A DNA stretch of 22,702 nt from positions 1 through 22,702 of IMG/VR virus record IMGVR_UViG_3300025652_000599, one strand, 5' to 3'. The translations under genes and the position numbers were made by a program. Numbering within the stretch: position 1 is the first letter of the stretch; each line of letters begins with the position of its first letter. Shown here one piece after another: positions 21,608 through 22,702 of the stretch. Origin of the DNA: a virus. A model generated the notes under the pieces. The model was not told the origin of the DNA and did not search any database. It worked only from the letters and a program-made list of their open reading frames with translations.

Positions 21608-21979
21608 ATGCTACAGCAACTTATAGGTCCTGTTTCAGGACTGTTAGACAAGTTTATTGAAGATAAAGACCAGAAAGCTAAGCTCGCCCATGAAATTGGG
21701 ACTATGGCGGAAAAACATGGGCAGGAAATTGCTCTAGCGCAAATTGCGTTAAATACCGCTGATGCTAAAGGTAACTTCTTTCAATCGTCTTGGAGGCCCT
21801 TATGTGGGCACGTTTGTGTGCTTGGTTTAGCCGTCAATTTTTTAATATCCCCCATAGCAGCCGGATTTGGAGTGGAAGTTCCACAGGCCGATATGAGTGT
21901 GATGATGCCCGTATTAATGGGCATGTTGGGTCTGGGCGGTCTCAGATCATTCGAGAAAACGAAAGGCGTAGCAAAATGA
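21608..21979 (+). CDS. Holin, GTA 3TM type
   Basis: A 123-residue membrane protein with an amphipathic N-terminus (LIGPVSGLLDKFIEDKDQK, 5-23), then FFQSSWRPLCGHVCVLGLAV (57-76), the signature I associate with the holin family of gene-transfer agents (GTA_holin_3TM), and two or three membrane segments (about 64-89 and 97-113). It should form the inner-membrane lesion that releases the endolysin and times lysis. AGGAGG (21596-21601) lies 6 bases before ATG 21608. The stop overlaps the endolysin ATG (ATGA), giving coupled translation. Confidence 0.86.
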   Translation: MLQQLIGPVSGLLDKFIEDKDQKAKLAHEIGTMAEKHGQEIALAQIALNTADAKGNFFQSSWRPLCGHVCVLGLAVNFLISPIAAGFGVEVPQADMSVMMPVLMGMLGLGGLRSFEKTKGVAK

Positions 21980-22431
21980 GTTTTAAGTTATCACAACGTA
22001 GTCGAGACAGGTTGGAGGGTGTAGATGTTGGACTAATCGCAGTCGTTGACTATGCTATTGCCGTTACAAAAGTCGATTTTGGTGTAATTTGTGGTCTCCG
22101 AACCATTGAAGAACAACGAGAACTTGTTGCTAAAGGCGCAAGTAAAACCATGAAATCTAAGCACATTGGCGGTCACGCTGTAGACCTTATGGCCTATATT
22201 GGGTCGAGAGGTTCGTGGGAATTAAATTTATATGATGATCTTGCAGATGCCATGAAAGAGGGCGCTAAAGCTGCTGGAGTTGGAGTTCGTTGGGGTGCCG
22301 CATGGCATATCCCAGACATCCGCGAGTGGGATGGTACAATGGAAGAAGCTATGAATGCGTACGTAGACCTACGTCGTAGTCAAGGCAAACGGCCTTTTAT
22401 TGACGGCCCTCACTTTGAATTGGTGGTGTAG
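21976..22431 (+). CDS. Endolysin, M15-family peptidase
   Basis: Predicted zinc peptidase that cuts peptide cross-links of murein (L-Ala-D-Glu or D-Ala type), like phage T5 Lys. It is 151 residues, near the family's usual length. Zinc ligands are His63 and Asp70 in SKHIGGHAVDL and His146 in DGPHFEL, with Asp143 three residues before the last His as the likely catalytic acid. RWGAAW (105-110) matches the WGG-type motif next to the active site. It has no signal peptide, so it needs the holin to reach the wall. ATG 21976 overlaps the holin stop; the frame is open upstream but lies inside the holin gene. A weak AAAGG lies about 10 bases before the ATG. Confidence 0.9.
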   Translation: MSFKLSQRSRDRLEGVDVGLIAVVDYAIAVTKVDFGVICGLRTIEEQRELVAKGASKTMKSKHIGGHAVDLMAYIGSRGSWELNLYDDLADAMKEGAKAAGVGVRWGAAWHIPDIREWDGTMEEAMNAYVDLRRSQGKRPFIDGPHFELVV

Positions 22432-22432
22432 T

Positions 22433-22642
22433 ATGAAAACTACCGTAGAAGCTAGAGATACTGAAAGCGGTGTAGAACCAAAGCATACGGTGCACGTTGT
22501 GTGTGCACACTGTGGATATGATCTTGATGAAGCCGAACTTGAAGCAGATACTTGTTCTGATTGCGGTGCGTCATTGAATCTAAAGCAGCATGTAGCTATA
22601 GAAGTCACTACACTACCTCCTATCTTTGGCGAAAGTATGTAG
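22433..22642 (+). CDS. Small zinc-ribbon protein, 69 aa
   Basis: Two CxxC pairs, CAHCG (24-28) and CSDCG (42-46), 14 residues apart between the inner Cys, form a rubredoxin-like or zinc-ribbon knuckle with the sequence YDLDEAELEADT in between. The rest is acidic with a HVAIEVTTLPP tail. ATG 22433 is 1 base after the endolysin stop, with a weak ribosome site inside that gene. It may be a zinc-stabilised structural piece or a regulator; I cannot choose. It is the second four-Cys zinc protein of the window. Confidence 0.78.
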   Translation: MKTTVEARDTESGVEPKHTVHVVCAHCGYDLDEAELEADTCSDCGASLNLKQHVAIEVTTLPPIFGESM

Positions 22643-22649
22643 GTGGATT

Positions 22650-22702
22650 ATGGCTCTAAAGAAGTTAGTATTTAAACCCGGTATCAATAGAGAAGTAACA
22701 CG
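22650..22702 (+). CDS. Partial large structural protein, N-terminus only
   Basis: The window ends 17 codons into a gene starting MALKKLVFKPGINREVT. I recall this start in large virion proteins of marine phages (LKPGVNREnT followed by a WY-C-KVRFR segment), encoded after the lysis genes. AGGTGG lies 4 bases before ATG 22650. The remainder is not in the window, so length and role cannot be told. Confidence 0.7.
   Translation, partial: MALKKLVFKPGINREVT

Overview
The window is a virion-structure and lysis region of a tailed double-stranded DNA phage, most likely a short-tailed (podovirus-like) phage of a marine bacterium. The gene order (terminase, P22-like portal, GroES-like protein, scaffold, capsid, many small conserved proteins, two adaptors, fibre, lysis genes) and the wording of many small proteins match what I remember of uncultured marine phage genomes. 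That match is from memory; no search was run. No bacterial chromosomal gene, integrase, repressor, polymerase, tRNA or CRISPR array is visible. I see no tape-measure, tail-tube or sheath gene, which also points to a short tail.

Left end, minus strand (1-742): a two-gene operon of unknown function reads leftward. A 170-residue helical protein is followed by a 58-residue GTG-started membrane protein or small lipoprotein (57-233) that overlaps the upstream stop by 4 bases. The operon closes on a UUCG-loop terminator (28-52).

Switch region (743-1129): this 387-base stretch lacks a convincing gene. It separates the leftward operon from the rightward late operon. It holds candidate promoters for both sides, two operator-like dyads (775-799, 881-899), three ATAGGCCA direct repeats, C-tracts and a 10-base inverted repeat. 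It is the natural place for transcription control and possibly for packaging initiation.

Packaging and head module (1130-9447): small and large terminase, portal, a 65-residue protein, a GroES-like co-chaperonin, scaffold, a 149-residue protein, a putative capsid-accessory protein and the major capsid protein. Many starts overlap the previous stop (TAATG or ATGA), so translation is probably coupled. A strong terminator (9454-9485) follows the capsid gene, and a candidate promoter lies right after it.

Accessory virion module (9553-13374): two small beta-type proteins, then a chain of five overlapping genes for small, mostly very basic proteins (10327-11906). Three of the five share an MR(S/T)YYK N-terminus. 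Then come an adaptor-like protein with a probable inserted domain, a four-cysteine zinc-ribbon protein and a 55-residue basic protein.

Tail and fibre module (13378-21386): an adaptor, a small structural protein, a protein made of ten 22-residue repeats, and an 1811-residue fibre with about seventy 17-residue YadA-like repeats, followed by two small accessory proteins. Lysis module (21395-22431): a coiled-coil plus one-TM protein (possible second holin), a GTA-type holin and an M15-family peptidase endolysin. A small zinc-ribbon protein and the first 17 codons of another structural gene end the window.
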